Shown: positions 46,641 to 56,426, counted from the first letter of the stretch. The stretch: DNA of 64,000 nucleotides from Rhizobium skierniewicense (GCF_014196515.1 NZ_JACIDV010000008.1:1-64000), one strand, 5' to 3'. The notes: a model not told the origin generated them from the sequence alone. Program-made: numbers and translations.

Positions 46641-47819
46641 ATGAATATGCAAGCTTTAGATCTCAATACCGTTATGCTGCTCCACAAGCTTTCTTTCTTT
46701 GTGGCTGGGCTTTGCTTTTTATACGTACGCTCCCAGTCGCGTGAAAGTGTGGGGCTCGGGTTTCTGGCTGCGGGTTTCTTTCTGGTCGCGATGGCAACAA
46801 CACTGCTCGGAATCGGCAAGATTTTCGCGGATTACACCGATGCCTTATCCTTAGCCGGTAACTTTGCCGGGTTGGTCGGATATTCCATCTTCTGGATTGG
46901 AATGTGCCGAATTAGTCGGCAACGCCTGAGGCGCCGCGAATGGTTCGTGTTATGCTTGCCCGTCGCCGTCTGTGTCACCTTGCTTGTTACAGGCGGATAC
47001 CACTCGACCGAAATCCGGACGATTGTCTTTCAGATTACGGCAGCGTCTCTGCTATTCGCCGCAGCCTTCACTGTTTTTGCGGATCGGATCGTCGAGCCGC
47101 TTCCGGTTCGAAAAGCGCTTGCAGCAACGATCATGTTTGCTTCGTTCCTCAGCGTCTTGATTGCCATCGGTATTCTTTTTCCAAGCATTGCGTATGTCTC
47201 CCCACGAAACGCGTTCTTCATCTCCATCATTTGCCATTTTGCCATTGCCGTCTTCGTTCTGGCATTGGTGAAGGAACGCGCGGAGGAGGGGTTACAGCGG
47301 CTTGTCGGTCTCGATGTCTTGACGGGCGTTCCGAACAGGCGGTCGTTTTCCTCCCGTCTTCCAGAGCTGATGCGCCAAGGTGATACAATCGTGATGATCG
47401 ACATCGATCACTTCAAGCGCATCAATGACGGCTTTGGACATCTGGCAGGCGACGAAATCCTGATCCGGGTCGCTCAAGAATTGGCGAACCGCATTCGTCC
47501 GAATGAAAGCTTCGCCCGTTTCGGTGGAGAGGAGTTCATCCTCTATATTCCTGCAAAGGACGACGCCGACGCAATAACTTTTGCCGAAACGATTCGGCAG
47601 ATGGTCAGTTCGATCAAGCATTCCATAGAAGACCAGAAAGTCGTCGCAACACTCAGCATGGGGCTTGCCGTTTGCGAAGGCAAAAGCTGTTCTCCGCTGG
47701 CTCTGATGAAACGTGCCGACACAGCGCTTTACGCATCGAAAGCCGCCGGCCGGGACAGGCTGACCGTTTACAGCGAGGGGGATGCCGAACGCCCGCAAGA
47801 TGTGAGGCACGCGAGCTGA
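46641..47819 (+). CDS. Diguanylate cyclase, membrane-bound (GGDEF)
   Basis: A 392-residue protein with about six N-terminal transmembrane helices (residues 10-215) and a C-terminal GGDEF domain that makes cyclic di-GMP. The domain has DVLTGVPNRRSF, DIDHFKRINDGFGHLAGDEIL and the active-site variant GGEEF in ARFGGEEFILY, which is catalytically competent in the family. ALMKRADTALYASKAAGRDR closes it. No RxxD inhibitory site was seen four residues before GGEEF. No EAL domain. ATG 46641 has GAG close by; the frame opens with a GTG at 46611. Confidence 0.9.
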   Translation: MNMQALDLNTVMLLHKLSFFVAGLCFLYVRSQSRESVGLGFLAAGFFLVAMATTLLGIGKIFADYTDALSLAGNFAGLVGYSIFWIGMCRISRQRLRRREWFVLCLPVAVCVTLLVTGGYHSTEIRTIVFQITAASLLFAAAFTVFADRIVEPLPVRKALAATIMFASFLSVLIAIGILFPSIAYVSPRNAFFISIICHFAIAVFVLALVKERAEEGLQRLVGLDVLTGVPNRRSFSSRLPELMRQGDTIVMIDIDHFKRINDGFGHLAGDEILIRVAQELANRIRPNESFARFGGEEFILYIPAKDDADAITFAETIRQMVSSIKHSIEDQKVVATLSMGLAVCEGKSCSPLALMKRADTALYASKAAGRDRLTVYSEGDAERPQDVRHAS

Positions 47820-47827
47820 TAGGCTCC

Positions 47828-48664
47828 CTACGGCTCAATCTGGCGCTCGATCGCCTTTGCCGATTGCCACAGTTCCTCCATCCGCTCCAGTGTTGCCGCC
47901 TCGAGCGTTTCGCCATTTTCGCTGAGCGATGTCTCGATGTGGCGGAAGCGGCGGCGGAACTTGGTGTTGGTGCCGCGCAGGGCGTTTTCCGGGTCTGTCT
48001 TGACGTGACGCCCCACGTTGACGAGGGCAAATAGCAGATCGCCCAGTTCGTCGGTTACCTTTTCCGGTTTGCCCGACGCCAGAGCCTCTCGCAGTTCGGC
48101 GATTTCCTCTTCGATTTTATCAAGGATGGGCTCGGGTGCCGACCAGTCGAAGCCAACCTGTGCCGCCTGTTCCTGAAGTTTCAACGCTTCCGTCAGAGAT
48201 GGCTGCGTGCGCTGGATCGATCCCAGAAACCCGGTTTTGAAATCCTCGGTCATTCCGCGCGCGGCACGACGCTCGGCACGTTCCCGCTTCTCCTCAGCCT
48301 TGATAACATTCCATTGGATTTTAACCGATTCCGGCGTGTCAGCGTCAGAGACATCAAACACATGCGGGTGGCGGCGGATCATTTTCGATGTCACGGCCTC
48401 GACCACATCGCCAAATGAAAACGCACCCATTTCCTCGGCAATGCGGGAATGAAACACCACCTGCAACAACAGGTCGCCAAGCTCTTCGCACAGATCGTCC
48501 AAATCGTTGCGCTCTATGGCGTCGGCGACCTCGTAGGCCTCCTCGACTGTGTAGGGCTTTATCGTTTCAAACGTCTGCACGATATCCCAAGGGCACCCCG
48601 TTTCGGGTTGCCGCAATGCTTCCATTATCTCGATGAGACGGGAGATATCCTTCGAGGGTTCCAT
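47828..48664 (-). CDS. mazG: Nucleoside triphosphate pyrophosphohydrolase MazG
   Basis: A 278-residue tandem-domain MazG that hydrolyses NTPs to NMP and PPi, a cell-cleaning or stress activity. The N-terminal domain has GCPWDIVQTFETIKPYTVEEAYE and LCEELGDLLLQVVFHSRIAEE with the metal-binding Glu/Asp set. The C-terminal repeat has KIEEEIAELREAL and KVTDELGDLLFALVNVGRHV. It is read towards the diguanylate cyclase and lies 25 bp downstream of the deaminase gene, probably as one unit. Confidence 0.95.
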   Translation of the reverse strand: MEPSKDISRLIEIMEALRQPETGCPWDIVQTFETIKPYTVEEAYEVADAIERNDLDDLCEELGDLLLQVVFHSRIAEEMGAFSFGDVVEAVTSKMIRRHPHVFDVSDADTPESVKIQWNVIKAEEKRERAERRAARGMTEDFKTGFLGSIQRTQPSLTEALKLQEQAAQVGFDWSAPEPILDKIEEEIAELREALASGKPEKVTDELGDLLFALVNVGRHVKTDPENALRGTNTKFRRRFRHIETSLSENGETLEAATLERMEELWQSAKAIERQIEP

Positions 48665-48689
48665 ATGCTGGCTGCTTTCTGCTGCTGGT

Positions 48690-49277
48690 TCAGTTCAGGG
48701 GAATTTCATTTTCAGCCTTGGAGGACTGATAGTTTGCCGACAGGTCTGCGTAAATTTTCTTGATACGGGCGACCTGATCTTCAAGATATATCTTGCGCTG
48801 CGCCTCTTCGGTCTCAACCAGATCGGTGACGAAATACGACGTCCAGAACGCATTGCTGCGCCTGTAGCCGCCTGGCTCCAGTCCAAAGACTTCTTTCAGA
48901 ATTTTCAGATCATGCGGGATAGCGAAGGCATCACGTGAATCTTCATGGCTGAAGAAAGAATAGAAATTATCGAACCCGGCCCATGTTATGGCTGACATAC
49001 ACATTGTGCAGGGTTCATGGGTGGAAAGAAAGATCAGCTCTTTAGGATCCGGCTTTTCACCCAATTCATGAAAGCGCTTCAGCGTATGGACTTCACCATG
49101 CCACAAGGGGTTTTCCAGCTCATTGTTGGTTTCCGCCACCACGAGCGACAGGTCTGATTTGCGCAATATTGCGGCGCCGAAGATCTTGTTGCCCAGTGCG
49201 ACGCCCTGTTTGGTCAGCGGCAGAATATCGTTCTCGATGACATCGAGAAGACGAGAGGCGATCGTGTGTTCAGTCAA
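48690..49277 (-). CDS. Cytidine/deoxycytidylate-family nucleoside deaminase
   Basis: A 195-residue zinc deaminase. The zinc ligands are in LWHGEVHTLKRF (His, with catalytic Glu) and STHEPCTMCMSAITW (the two Cys). The C-terminal half (IPHDLKILKEVFGLEPGGYR) is longer than in cytidine deaminase and resembles guanine-deaminase-type or uncharacterised nucleoside deaminases. I place the start at TTG 49277 because AGGAA lies 6 nt before it; the ATG at 49316 has no ribosome site. The substrate is not determined. Confidence 0.85.
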   Translation of the reverse strand: MTEHTIASRLLDVIENDILPLTKQGVALGNKIFGAAILRKSDLSLVVAETNNELENPLWHGEVHTLKRFHELGEKPDPKELIFLSTHEPCTMCMSAITWAGFDNFYSFFSHEDSRDAFAIPHDLKILKEVFGLEPGGYRRSNAFWTSYFVTDLVETEEAQRKIYLEDQVARIKKIYADLSANYQSSKAENEIPLN

Positions 49278-49504
49278 GGTATGTTCCTGTTCAATTGGAG
49301 CCTCATCATTGGGCATTCGACAGCAAATATCGCCAGAAAAATGCACAAAATTTGTAGATAATAGTTGGAATTACAACAGTGTGACGAATTCGAGCCACCG
49401 GTCGCTTTTCCTCCAAATCAGCGCTTGCCGAGAAATAAAAATCTACTGCAATATAGCAATGGAATTTCTGTACCTTCAATCCTGACGCATGATCGGACAT
49501 AAGT

Positions 49505-50971
49505 ATGGGTATGCTTACGAACGCCCCAGACAAAGCTGACCATCGGCTTACGACTTTTCCTGCTTTTTTCAAGGTGGAGAAGCGTCCCGTCGCGGTTTTT
49601 GGAAATGGCGATGAGGCGTTCGCCAAGGTCCGTCTTCTGCTTAACACAAGCGCTGATATTCGCGCGTTTGCCGACGCTCCGCAGGATGACTACGCGGCCT
49701 TGCTGGGGCAGGGACATGTGACGCATCACCTGCTGCCTTTTTCGCCGGAACTCGTTGAGGGTATGGTCCTCGTTTTTGCGGCGACCGGTGAAGAAGCGCT
49801 CGACCGTCAGATTGTCGATGCTGCTCGTTCTAGATCAATTCCCGCAAATGCCGTGGATCAGCCCGGTTACTGCGACTTCTACACACCGGGCCTGGTGTCC
49901 CGCGCGCCCCTTGCCGTTGCCATCTGTACCGAAGGTGCGGGGCCGGTTTTGGGTCAGATCGTCCGTGCGCGGATCGATCAGATGCTGGCGCCGTCTCTTG
50001 GTCGGCTTGCCCGTCTGGCGATCGAGTACCGGGATGCGGCTGAACAGAATATCCCCAAGGGTGCTTTGCGTCGAAATTTCTGGCGGCGTTTCTTCTCTGG
50101 CAGCGTCGCCGATTCCGTTGCCCTGAACGATATCGACGCGGCGCATGACGCTGCTGCACATCTGCTGGCGTCGCCCGAGCGTCCTGAAGGCTACGTCTGG
50201 CTGGTCGGCGCGGGTCCGGGTGCCGAAGATTTGCTGACATTGCGCGCCCAGCGCGTCCTGATGCAGGCTGATGTCATTGTCTACGACGCGTTGGTACCAC
50301 AGGAAATCGTGAACATGGGCCGACGCGATGCAGAGCGCCTTTCGGTCGGCAAGCGCAAGGGCTGTCACTCGAAATCGCAGTCCGACATCAACAGGCTTTT
50401 GGTGACATTGGGTGAGGAGGGCAAGCGCATTGTCCGTCTCAAGTCCGGCGACCCGCTTGTCTACGGTCGTGCAGCCGAGGAAATGGCGGCGTTGCGGGAG
50501 GCCGGCATTGGTTACGAGATCGTGCCGGGCATCACCTCAGCGTTTGCGGCTGCCGCCGATTTTGAATTGCCGCTGACGCTGCGTGGCGTTGCGTCTTCGC
50601 TGATTTTTACCACCGGTCACGATCTCGCGGGAGACATCCTGCCGGACTGGGCGCGTCTGGCGGTGTCGGGTGCGACGATTGCGGTCTATATGGGCCGTTC
50701 GGTCGCCGCATCAGTGGCAACTCGGCTGATGAATGCTGGCCTTAATGGAGATACGACGGTTGCTGTCATCGAAAATGCCAGCAGGTCCTATCGCCGCCTT
50801 ATGCATGGGACACTAAAGGATCTACCCGACCTGGAACATCGCGACGAACTGACCGGTCCGGTCATGGTTATCATCGGCGATGCAGTTGCGGGTGCGAATT
50901 TCGAACGGTCGGAAGCGTTGGCATCTACCGATGTCCTTTCTGATCCAAAGCAGGAGTATGCAAATGGTTGA
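49505..50971 (+). CDS. cysG: Siroheme synthase (trifunctional CysG)
   Basis: Makes siroheme, the cofactor of the sulfite reductase encoded next. The N-terminal precorrin-2 dehydrogenase/ferrochelatase module (about 1-215) has VAVFGNGDEAFAKVRLLL and NAVDQPGYCDFYTPGLV. The C-terminal uroporphyrinogen III methyltransferase (about 225-470) has VGAGPGAEDLLTLRAQRVL, RLKSGDPLVYGRAAEEMAAL and YEIVPGITSAFAAAADFELP. The 488 residues match the family. Its last 8 bp overlap the DUF2849 gene, so the cluster is an operon. Confidence 0.96.
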   Translation: MGMLTNAPDKADHRLTTFPAFFKVEKRPVAVFGNGDEAFAKVRLLLNTSADIRAFADAPQDDYAALLGQGHVTHHLLPFSPELVEGMVLVFAATGEEALDRQIVDAARSRSIPANAVDQPGYCDFYTPGLVSRAPLAVAICTEGAGPVLGQIVRARIDQMLAPSLGRLARLAIEYRDAAEQNIPKGALRRNFWRRFFSGSVADSVALNDIDAAHDAAAHLLASPERPEGYVWLVGAGPGAEDLLTLRAQRVLMQADVIVYDALVPQEIVNMGRRDAERLSVGKRKGCHSKSQSDINRLLVTLGEEGKRIVRLKSGDPLVYGRAAEEMAALREAGIGYEIVPGITSAFAAAADFELPLTLRGVASSLIFTTGHDLAGDILPDWARLAVSGATIAVYMGRSVAASVATRLMNAGLNGDTTVAVIENASRSYRRLMHGTLKDLPDLEHRDELTGPVMVIIGDAVAGANFERSEALASTDVLSDPKQEYANG

Positions 50972-51278
50972 CAAGGTTCTGACAGCCAACCGTCTCGATG
51001 ACGGCATCGCCGTATGGCTCGATGCGAACGGTGTCTGGAACGAAGATCTCCAGTCAGCGCTCGTTGCCCGTCACGCTGAGGCGGAAGCCTCGCTCGAAGA
51101 GATTGGCAAGCGCGATTTTTCCGCCAATAAGGTGGTGGATGTGAACATCGTCGACGTGACCGAAGAGAACGGCCTGTTGTGGCCGACACGCCTGCGTGAA
51201 CGCATCCGCGCTGCTGGCCCAACCATTCCATACGCCGACGGCTTCAAGGCAGCCGACGCGGCGTTCATTGCAGTCTGA
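50964..51278 (+). CDS. DUF2849 protein of the sulfite-reduction operon
   Basis: A 104-residue protein beginning MVDKVLTANRLDDGIAVWLD. DUF2849 members occur almost only between cysG and cysI in alphaproteobacteria. Features are an N-terminal beta-rich part and a C-terminal ENGLLWPTRLRERIRAAGPT. No catalytic motif or metal site is apparent. CAGGAG at a 7-nt spacing and the overlap with cysG set the start. It probably helps sulfite reductase expression or assembly; that rests on context only. Confidence 0.88.
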   Translation: MVDKVLTANRLDDGIAVWLDANGVWNEDLQSALVARHAEAEASLEEIGKRDFSANKVVDVNIVDVTEENGLLWPTRLRERIRAAGPTIPYADGFKAADAAFIAV

Positions 51279-51286
51279 GGAATATC

Positions 51287-52957
51287 ATGTACCGCTACGA
51301 CGAGTTCGACCACGCTTTTGTCCAAGGTCGCGTGGAGCAATTCCGCGATCAGGTGGAACGACGCCTTTCAGGTGAGCTGGCGGAAGACGCTTTCAAGCCG
51401 CTGCGCCTGATGAACGGCGTTTATTTGCAGCTGCATGCCTATATGCTGCGCGTCGCCATTCCCTACGGCACCCTGAATGCCAAGCAAATGCGGATGCTGG
51501 CGCATATCGCTCGCAAGTACGATCGAGGGTACGGCCACTTTACCACGCGCCAAAACATTCAATACAACTGGCCGCGCCTTGCTGATACACCAGATATCCT
51601 GGCTGAACTGGCAAGCGTCGAAATGCACGCATTGCAAACATCCGGCAATTGCATACGCAACGTCACGGCTGATCACTTTGCCGGCGCTGCGGCCGATGAA
51701 GTTGCCGATCCGCGCCCCTATGCGGAAATCCTGCGTCAATGGTCATCCGTACACCCGGAGTTTTCCTTCCTGCCACGCAAGTTCAAGATTGCCGTCACGG
51801 GTGCAGAGAAGGATCGCGCTGCCATTCAGGTGCATGACATCGGTTTGCATTTGAAGAAGAACGAAAAGGGCGACATTGGCTTTGCCGTTTATGTCGGTGG
51901 CGGGCAGGGCAGAACACCGATGATCGCCAAAAAGATCAACGACTTCTTGCCAGAAGAAGATTTGCTGTCTTACACGACTGCGATCATGCGTGTTTATAAC
52001 CTGCACGGCCGTCGCGACAACAAGTACAAGGCGCGCATCAAGATCCTCGTTCACGAAACGGGTGCTGAGGAGCTCGCGCGTCAGGTAGAAGCAGAATTTG
52101 CTCAGCTGAAAAATGGTGAGCTGAAACTGCCAGATGGCGATATCGCGGCCATCACGTCCTATTTCGCGCTGCCGGATTTGAAGGCGCGTCCTGAGGGATG
52201 GGAAAGTCTGGCTCGCTGGAAAAAGGCAGATATGGATTTTGCCCGCTGGGTGGACCAGAACGTCCAGCCGCACCAGAACCCGGATTACGGCATGGTGACG
52301 GTTTCGTTGAAGCCCATTGGCGGCATTCCCGGCGATGCCTCCGACGCGCAGATGGATTTGATTGCCGACATCGCCGAAGAATACGCTTTTGATGAAATTC
52401 GCATCAGCCACGAACAGAATATCATTCTTCCGCATGTGGCGTTGGCCGATCTGGAACCCGTCTATCGTGCCCTTCTGGGGTCAGGTCTCGCGACTGCGAA
52501 TGCCGGGTTGATTACCGATATCATCGCCTGTCCGGGCCTGGATTATTGCGCGCTGGCCAATGCGCGCTCTATTCCGGTCTCGCAGGAAATCTCCAATCGC
52601 TTTGGTTCGCCGGAACGTCAGGCCGAGATTGGTGAACTGAAGATCAAGATTTCCGGCTGCATCAATGCCTGTGGCCACCATCATGTCGGCCATATCGGTC
52701 TGCTCGGTGTAGAAAAGAAGGGCGCTGAACTCTACCAGATCACGCTGGGTGGATCGGGCGACGAGAACTCGTCCATCGGTGAAATCATCGGTCGTGGTTT
52801 TGAGCCGGAGAAGGTAACGGACGCGGTGGAGACCATCGTCGATACTTACCTTGGCCTGCGCTTGTCGAAAGAAGAGACGTTTCTTCAGGCCTATCGCCGC
52901 GTCGGCGCGCAGCCTTTCAAGGAAGCGCTCTATCCGGCAGCCGCCGCAGCCGCATAA
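51287..52957 (+). CDS. cysI: Assimilatory sulfite/nitrite reductase, siroheme type
   Basis: Reduces sulfite to sulfide with six electrons. This 556-residue protein has the two ferredoxin-like halves of the family; GHFTTRQNIQYNWPRL and SGNCIRNVTADHFAG in the first half contact siroheme. The [4Fe-4S]/siroheme cysteines are in IACPGLDYCALANARS (C-x5-C) and KISGCINACGHHHVGHIG (C-x3-C). It is the ferredoxin- or NADPH-linked type. Neighbours cysG, DUF2849 and DUF934 favour sulfite over nitrite as the substrate. GAGGAA precedes the ATG. Confidence 0.95.
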   Translation: MYRYDEFDHAFVQGRVEQFRDQVERRLSGELAEDAFKPLRLMNGVYLQLHAYMLRVAIPYGTLNAKQMRMLAHIARKYDRGYGHFTTRQNIQYNWPRLADTPDILAELASVEMHALQTSGNCIRNVTADHFAGAAADEVADPRPYAEILRQWSSVHPEFSFLPRKFKIAVTGAEKDRAAIQVHDIGLHLKKNEKGDIGFAVYVGGGQGRTPMIAKKINDFLPEEDLLSYTTAIMRVYNLHGRRDNKYKARIKILVHETGAEELARQVEAEFAQLKNGELKLPDGDIAAITSYFALPDLKARPEGWESLARWKKADMDFARWVDQNVQPHQNPDYGMVTVSLKPIGGIPGDASDAQMDLIADIAEEYAFDEIRISHEQNIILPHVALADLEPVYRALLGSGLATANAGLITDIIACPGLDYCALANARSIPVSQEISNRFGSPERQAEIGELKIKISGCINACGHHHVGHIGLLGVEKKGAELYQITLGGSGDENSSIGEIIGRGFEPEKVTDAVETIVDTYLGLRLSKEETFLQAYRRVGAQPFKEALYPAAAAAA

Positions 52958-52968
52958 GGAACAGCAGG

Positions 52969-53475
52969 ATGACGAAAATCTGGAACGAAAGCGGCTTCGT
53001 GGAGAACGATCCGTGGGTCATCGAGACCGAAGAGGTCACGGCGCAGGACGGCCAACAGGCGGTTCTGAGCCTCGATGCCTTCATTTCGCGCGCCGAGGAA
53101 AGCAATGATATCGGTCTTGGTGTTCTCGTGACACCGGCGGATGACGTCGAAAAGCTGCGTCCCTTCATCGACCGCATTGCCCTGGTTGCTGTCAGCTTTC
53201 CGGCGTTCAGCGATGGTCGCGGCTTCAGCCACGCGTCTCTGTTGCGAACCCGCCTCAACTATCCGGGCGAGTTGCGGGCGGTGGGTGACGTGTTGATCGA
53301 TCAGGTGCCGCTGATGCTGCGCACCGGCTTTACAAGCTTTGCGGTGACGAATGAGACTGCGATCCATCGTCTGTCAGAAAATCGTCTGCCCGCAATCGAC
53401 GTCTATTACCAGCCGACGGCGAAACCATCGGCGGTTGGAGAAGCCTACAGCTGGCGTCGCCAAAAAGCAGGCTGA
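52969..53475 (+). CDS. DUF934 protein, sulfite-reductase associated
   Basis: A 168-residue DUF934 member. Recognisable segments are FSDGRGFSHASLLRTRLNYPGELRAVGDV and the closing VYYQPTAKPSAVGEAYSWRRQKAG; a conserved DGRGxS motif is central to the family. DUF934 genes are nearly always adjacent to cysI. No catalytic role is proven; an electron-transfer or assembly helper for sulfite reductase is the usual guess. It starts 11 bp after cysI with AAGGA upstream and is the last gene of the operon. Confidence 0.9.
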   Translation: MTKIWNESGFVENDPWVIETEEVTAQDGQQAVLSLDAFISRAEESNDIGLGVLVTPADDVEKLRPFIDRIALVAVSFPAFSDGRGFSHASLLRTRLNYPGELRAVGDVLIDQVPLMLRTGFTSFAVTNETAIHRLSENRLPAIDVYYQPTAKPSAVGEAYSWRRQKAG

Positions 53476-53619
53476 GACATTGCGTAGAAATATGAGTTTT
53501 TGACACGAATTTCCGCGCGCATATCACCAATGACAATCCTGTACCTTCAAAAGCAGGTCCGGATGGTTTATTGCCCCAGCTGACACTATTGCATATCACG
53601 TGAAATGGACGGATAGAGA

Positions 53620-54432
53620 ATGAACGCTCCAGCCAAAACGGAAGAATTTTCGGCGAAAATCCCCGATGGCGTTTACGCCGAAACGGTACTTTCGGTCGAG
53701 CACTATACCGATCACCTGTTCCGTTTTCGTATGACGCGTCCTGCCGGCTTCCGTTTTCGTTCAGGTGAATTCGCCATGATCGGCCTGATGGTTGGCGATA
53801 AGCCTGTCTATCGTGCCTACTCTATCGCCAGCCCCGCTTGGGATGAGGAACTTGAGTTCTTTTCCATCAAGGTGCCGGATGGCCCTTTGACCTCACATTT
53901 GCAGCAGATCAAGCCCGGCGACACCGTGCTGATGCGCAAGAAGCCGACAGGCACGCTGGTGCTGGATGCTCTGACGCCGGGCAAGCGCCTCTATATGTTT
54001 TCGACAGGAACGGGGATCGCGCCCTTCGCCAGCTTGATCCGTGATCCCGAAACCTATGAAAAGTTCGAGGAGGTCATCCTCACCCACACGTGCCGTGACG
54101 TGGCAGAGCTGAAATACGGCTTCGATCTCGTCGAAGAAATCAAGAACCATGAGTTCCTCAGCGAGTTGGTCGGCGATAAACTGAAGCATTATGCAACGGT
54201 CACGCGCGAAGACTACGCTTTCACGGGTCGCATCACTGACCTTATCGAGAATGGCAAGCTGTTTGCGGATCTCGGTGTGCCGTCGTTCGACCCCGCAATT
54301 GATCGTGGAATGATCTGCGGATCGTCCGCCATGCTGAAGGATACAAAGACACTTCTGGAGCAGGCAGGCCTGAATGAAGGGGCGAACAACAAGCCTGCGG
54401 AGTTCGTTATCGAACGCGCATTTGTTGGCTGA
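53620..54432 (+). CDS. fpr: Ferredoxin/flavodoxin-NADP+ reductase
   Basis: A 270-residue FAD enzyme that moves electrons between NADPH and ferredoxin. The FAD-binding barrel shows FRSGEFAMIGLMV and the signature RAYSIASPAWDE. The NADP domain shows YMFSTGTGIAPFASLIRDPE, then EEVILTHTCRDVAELKYG and MICGSSAMLKDTKTLLEQAG. It ends in FVERAFVG-type sequence (VIERAFVG), the subclass I terminus. It lies 145 bp after DUF934, so it may have its own promoter, yet it is a natural electron source for CysI. Confidence 0.94.
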   Translation: MNAPAKTEEFSAKIPDGVYAETVLSVEHYTDHLFRFRMTRPAGFRFRSGEFAMIGLMVGDKPVYRAYSIASPAWDEELEFFSIKVPDGPLTSHLQQIKPGDTVLMRKKPTGTLVLDALTPGKRLYMFSTGTGIAPFASLIRDPETYEKFEEVILTHTCRDVAELKYGFDLVEEIKNHEFLSELVGDKLKHYATVTREDYAFTGRITDLIENGKLFADLGVPSFDPAIDRGMICGSSAMLKDTKTLLEQAGLNEGANNKPAEFVIERAFVG

Positions 54433-54450
54433 TCATTCATCTCTGAACTG

Positions 54451-54479
54451 AAAAAAGGAAGCCCACGGCTTCCTTTTTT
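54451..54479. terminator. Bidirectional terminator between fpr and the MFS gene
   Basis: A perfect 13-bp repeat AAAAAAGGAAGCC/GGCTTCCTTTTTT with a 3-nt loop serves both converging genes. Confidence 0.95.
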
Positions 54480-54482
54480 GTA

Positions 54483-55757
54483 TCAAACCTTTGCTTTAGC
54501 TTCTTCCTGGCTGGGCGCTATATCGTGTCTGAAGATCAGGAAGAGAACGATCGCGATGGCTGCAATACCGCCCCCAACAAGGTGGGATAGCGCGTAACCG
54601 CCGGCCGTGGTCAACCAGCCGGCTACACCGTTGCTGAGGGAAGCGCCGATGCCTTGTACGGTCATAACGCTGGCGAGCCCGACGTTGAAGCGTCCGGTAC
54701 CCTTCAAGATGCGTTCAACGGCAATCGGGGTCGCGATGCCGAGAAGACCGGCTCCAATACCGTCTAGCAATTGAACAGGATAGATGACCCAGAAATCGCT
54801 GAAGGATGCTGCGAGCACGCCACGGATGGGTAGAGCTGATAGCGCGATGATGAACACCGCCGAAAGCCCGAAACGACGGATAAGCCAAGGGGTGAGCGCC
54901 GCCACGAAGATCATGGCAAATTGTGCGACACCGGTGATGATCGCGGTGGTGCGGAAGGGTGTGTTGAGCTCGATCGCGAAGTTTTGCGCGATCAGCCGTC
55001 CCATGGGTGCATTACCGAAGTGGAAAATCAGAAGGATAATGGACAACAAGATCAGTCCACGCTCCTTGAAGAGGACCTTGAAGCCGGATGGTCCCGGCTC
55101 GCCTTTATCATGGCCCAGGCCGCGCGCCACCTTATGGTCGATGCGTTTGGGATCGATGGCCACAACGGCGGCGAGGGCGCCGATGGCGGTTGCGACCATA
55201 AGACCGATCACGCCGGAAATGCCGAAAGCGGTGACAGCGAAGTAGGTCGCAAACAGCGAGACAAAATTACCGCCGTGGTTCCAGAACTCGTTGCGCGAAA
55301 TCTGCTGGGAGAACAACCGTTCGCCAACCAGACCCAATGTTAAACCGGCAAGAGCCGGACCGACAACGGCACCAACGACTGCCGTCATGATCTGCCCGGT
55401 CCAGACCACGGCCTCATTCGTAAAGATGAGCGTGATCAACGCACCGAGCGTCACCAGCACCACCGGCACGGCAATCAGTGTCCGTTTCCACGTCGATCCA
55501 TCGACAAGAGCGCCACAGAGCGGCGTGGCAGCGAGCCCGATGAGGCCACCGACCGTGGCGATGACGCCCAGTTGCATCGCTGACCATCCATTGGTCGCAA
55601 GAAATGCATCCAGAAACGGTCCAAGCCCGTCACGGGCGTCCGCAAGGAAAAAGTTGAGGGCGGCGAGCGCGAAAATCGAGCGGTCTGAAAGGCCCGTGTT
55701 CTGGGAACCTCCGGAGGAGCGTCCGCTTTCGGCGAGAGGCGTTGTCAGCGTTGTCAT
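54483..55757 (-). CDS. MFS transporter
   Basis: A 424-residue, twelve-helix major facilitator protein. The first helix region is IFALAALNFFLADARDGLGPFLDAFL, the loop 2-3 motif reads PLCGALVDGSTWKR, and the second half starts near RGLILLSIILLIFHFGNAPMG. The substrate cannot be predicted; the sequence resembles sugar-phosphate- or drug-type uptake/efflux members only generally. ATG 55757 has GGAAAGC at about 6 nt. The longer frame up to 56063 overlaps the opposite gene and is rejected. Confidence 0.86.
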   Translation of the reverse strand: MTTLTTPLAESGRSSGGSQNTGLSDRSIFALAALNFFLADARDGLGPFLDAFLATNGWSAMQLGVIATVGGLIGLAATPLCGALVDGSTWKRTLIAVPVVLVTLGALITLIFTNEAVVWTGQIMTAVVGAVVGPALAGLTLGLVGERLFSQQISRNEFWNHGGNFVSLFATYFAVTAFGISGVIGLMVATAIGALAAVVAIDPKRIDHKVARGLGHDKGEPGPSGFKVLFKERGLILLSIILLIFHFGNAPMGRLIAQNFAIELNTPFRTTAIITGVAQFAMIFVAALTPWLIRRFGLSAVFIIALSALPIRGVLAASFSDFWVIYPVQLLDGIGAGLLGIATPIAVERILKGTGRFNVGLASVMTVQGIGASLSNGVAGWLTTAGGYALSHLVGGGIAAIAIVLFLIFRHDIAPSQEEAKAKV

Positions 55758-55899
55758 GAAGGGCTTTCCGAAAGGGATGAGACGAAGCTGGCGAGAAACG
55801 CGTGGAACAGGTTTAGGTTGCTTATGAAGTATAACGACAGATGCAAAGGAACCATCATTGCGGTGGGGCGTTCGATTTTCACAAACAAGGAAAACGCGC

Positions 55900-56403
55900 A
55901 TGAACGCCAAACTGATTTCCATCGTCGCACTCGCGGCAGGGCTGGCAGCATCCCCGGCATTGGCTGACGAGAGCCAGTTTCTTTCTTCACTGAAAGGAAG
56001 CTGGAAGGGGTCCGGTACTGTCACGATGAAAATAGGCTCGAAACCCATCAACGTCACTTGCACCTTCGACTCAACCGCCTCGGGTCCGACCCTGCGAATG
56101 AACGGAACATGCCGCGGACTGTTGGTGGTCCGCCGTGCAATTTCCGCCGACTTGCGTGCGTCGGGTACGCGCTACCGGGGCAACTATGTCGGTCCATCCG
56201 GAATACCTTCAGCACTTTCTGGCAGCCGTAGCGGCAACTCCGTCAATCTCTCGGTCGCCTGGAAGCGTGTCATCAATGGGGACCGGGTCGCAGCAATGAC
56301 GATTACGAAAGTTGGCAACAACGGCTTGCGTTTGCGCACCACCGACAGGGATGGCGCTGGCGGACCAACGGTTGTTACAGCTGATATTCAGCTAACCCGT
56401 TAA
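55900..56403 (+). CDS. Secreted small protein of unknown function
   Basis: A 167-residue protein with a clear signal peptide (MNAKLISIVALAAGLAASPALA, cleaved about residue 22). The mature protein is beta-rich with a repeated S/G/N pattern: FLSSLKGSWKGSGTVTMKIG, VTCTFDSTASGPTLRMNGTC, LSGSRSGNSVNLSVAW. Two cysteines could form a disulfide. This looks like a lipocalin-like or beta-barrel periplasmic protein, but I do not recognise a named family. AAGGAAA upstream supports the ATG. Confidence 0.75.
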   Translation: MNAKLISIVALAAGLAASPALADESQFLSSLKGSWKGSGTVTMKIGSKPINVTCTFDSTASGPTLRMNGTCRGLLVVRRAISADLRASGTRYRGNYVGPSGIPSALSGSRSGNSVNLSVAWKRVINGDRVAAMTITKVGNNGLRLRTTDRDGAGGPTVVTADIQLTR

Positions 56404-56426
56404 TGATAAGCATTTTCCTTATAGTG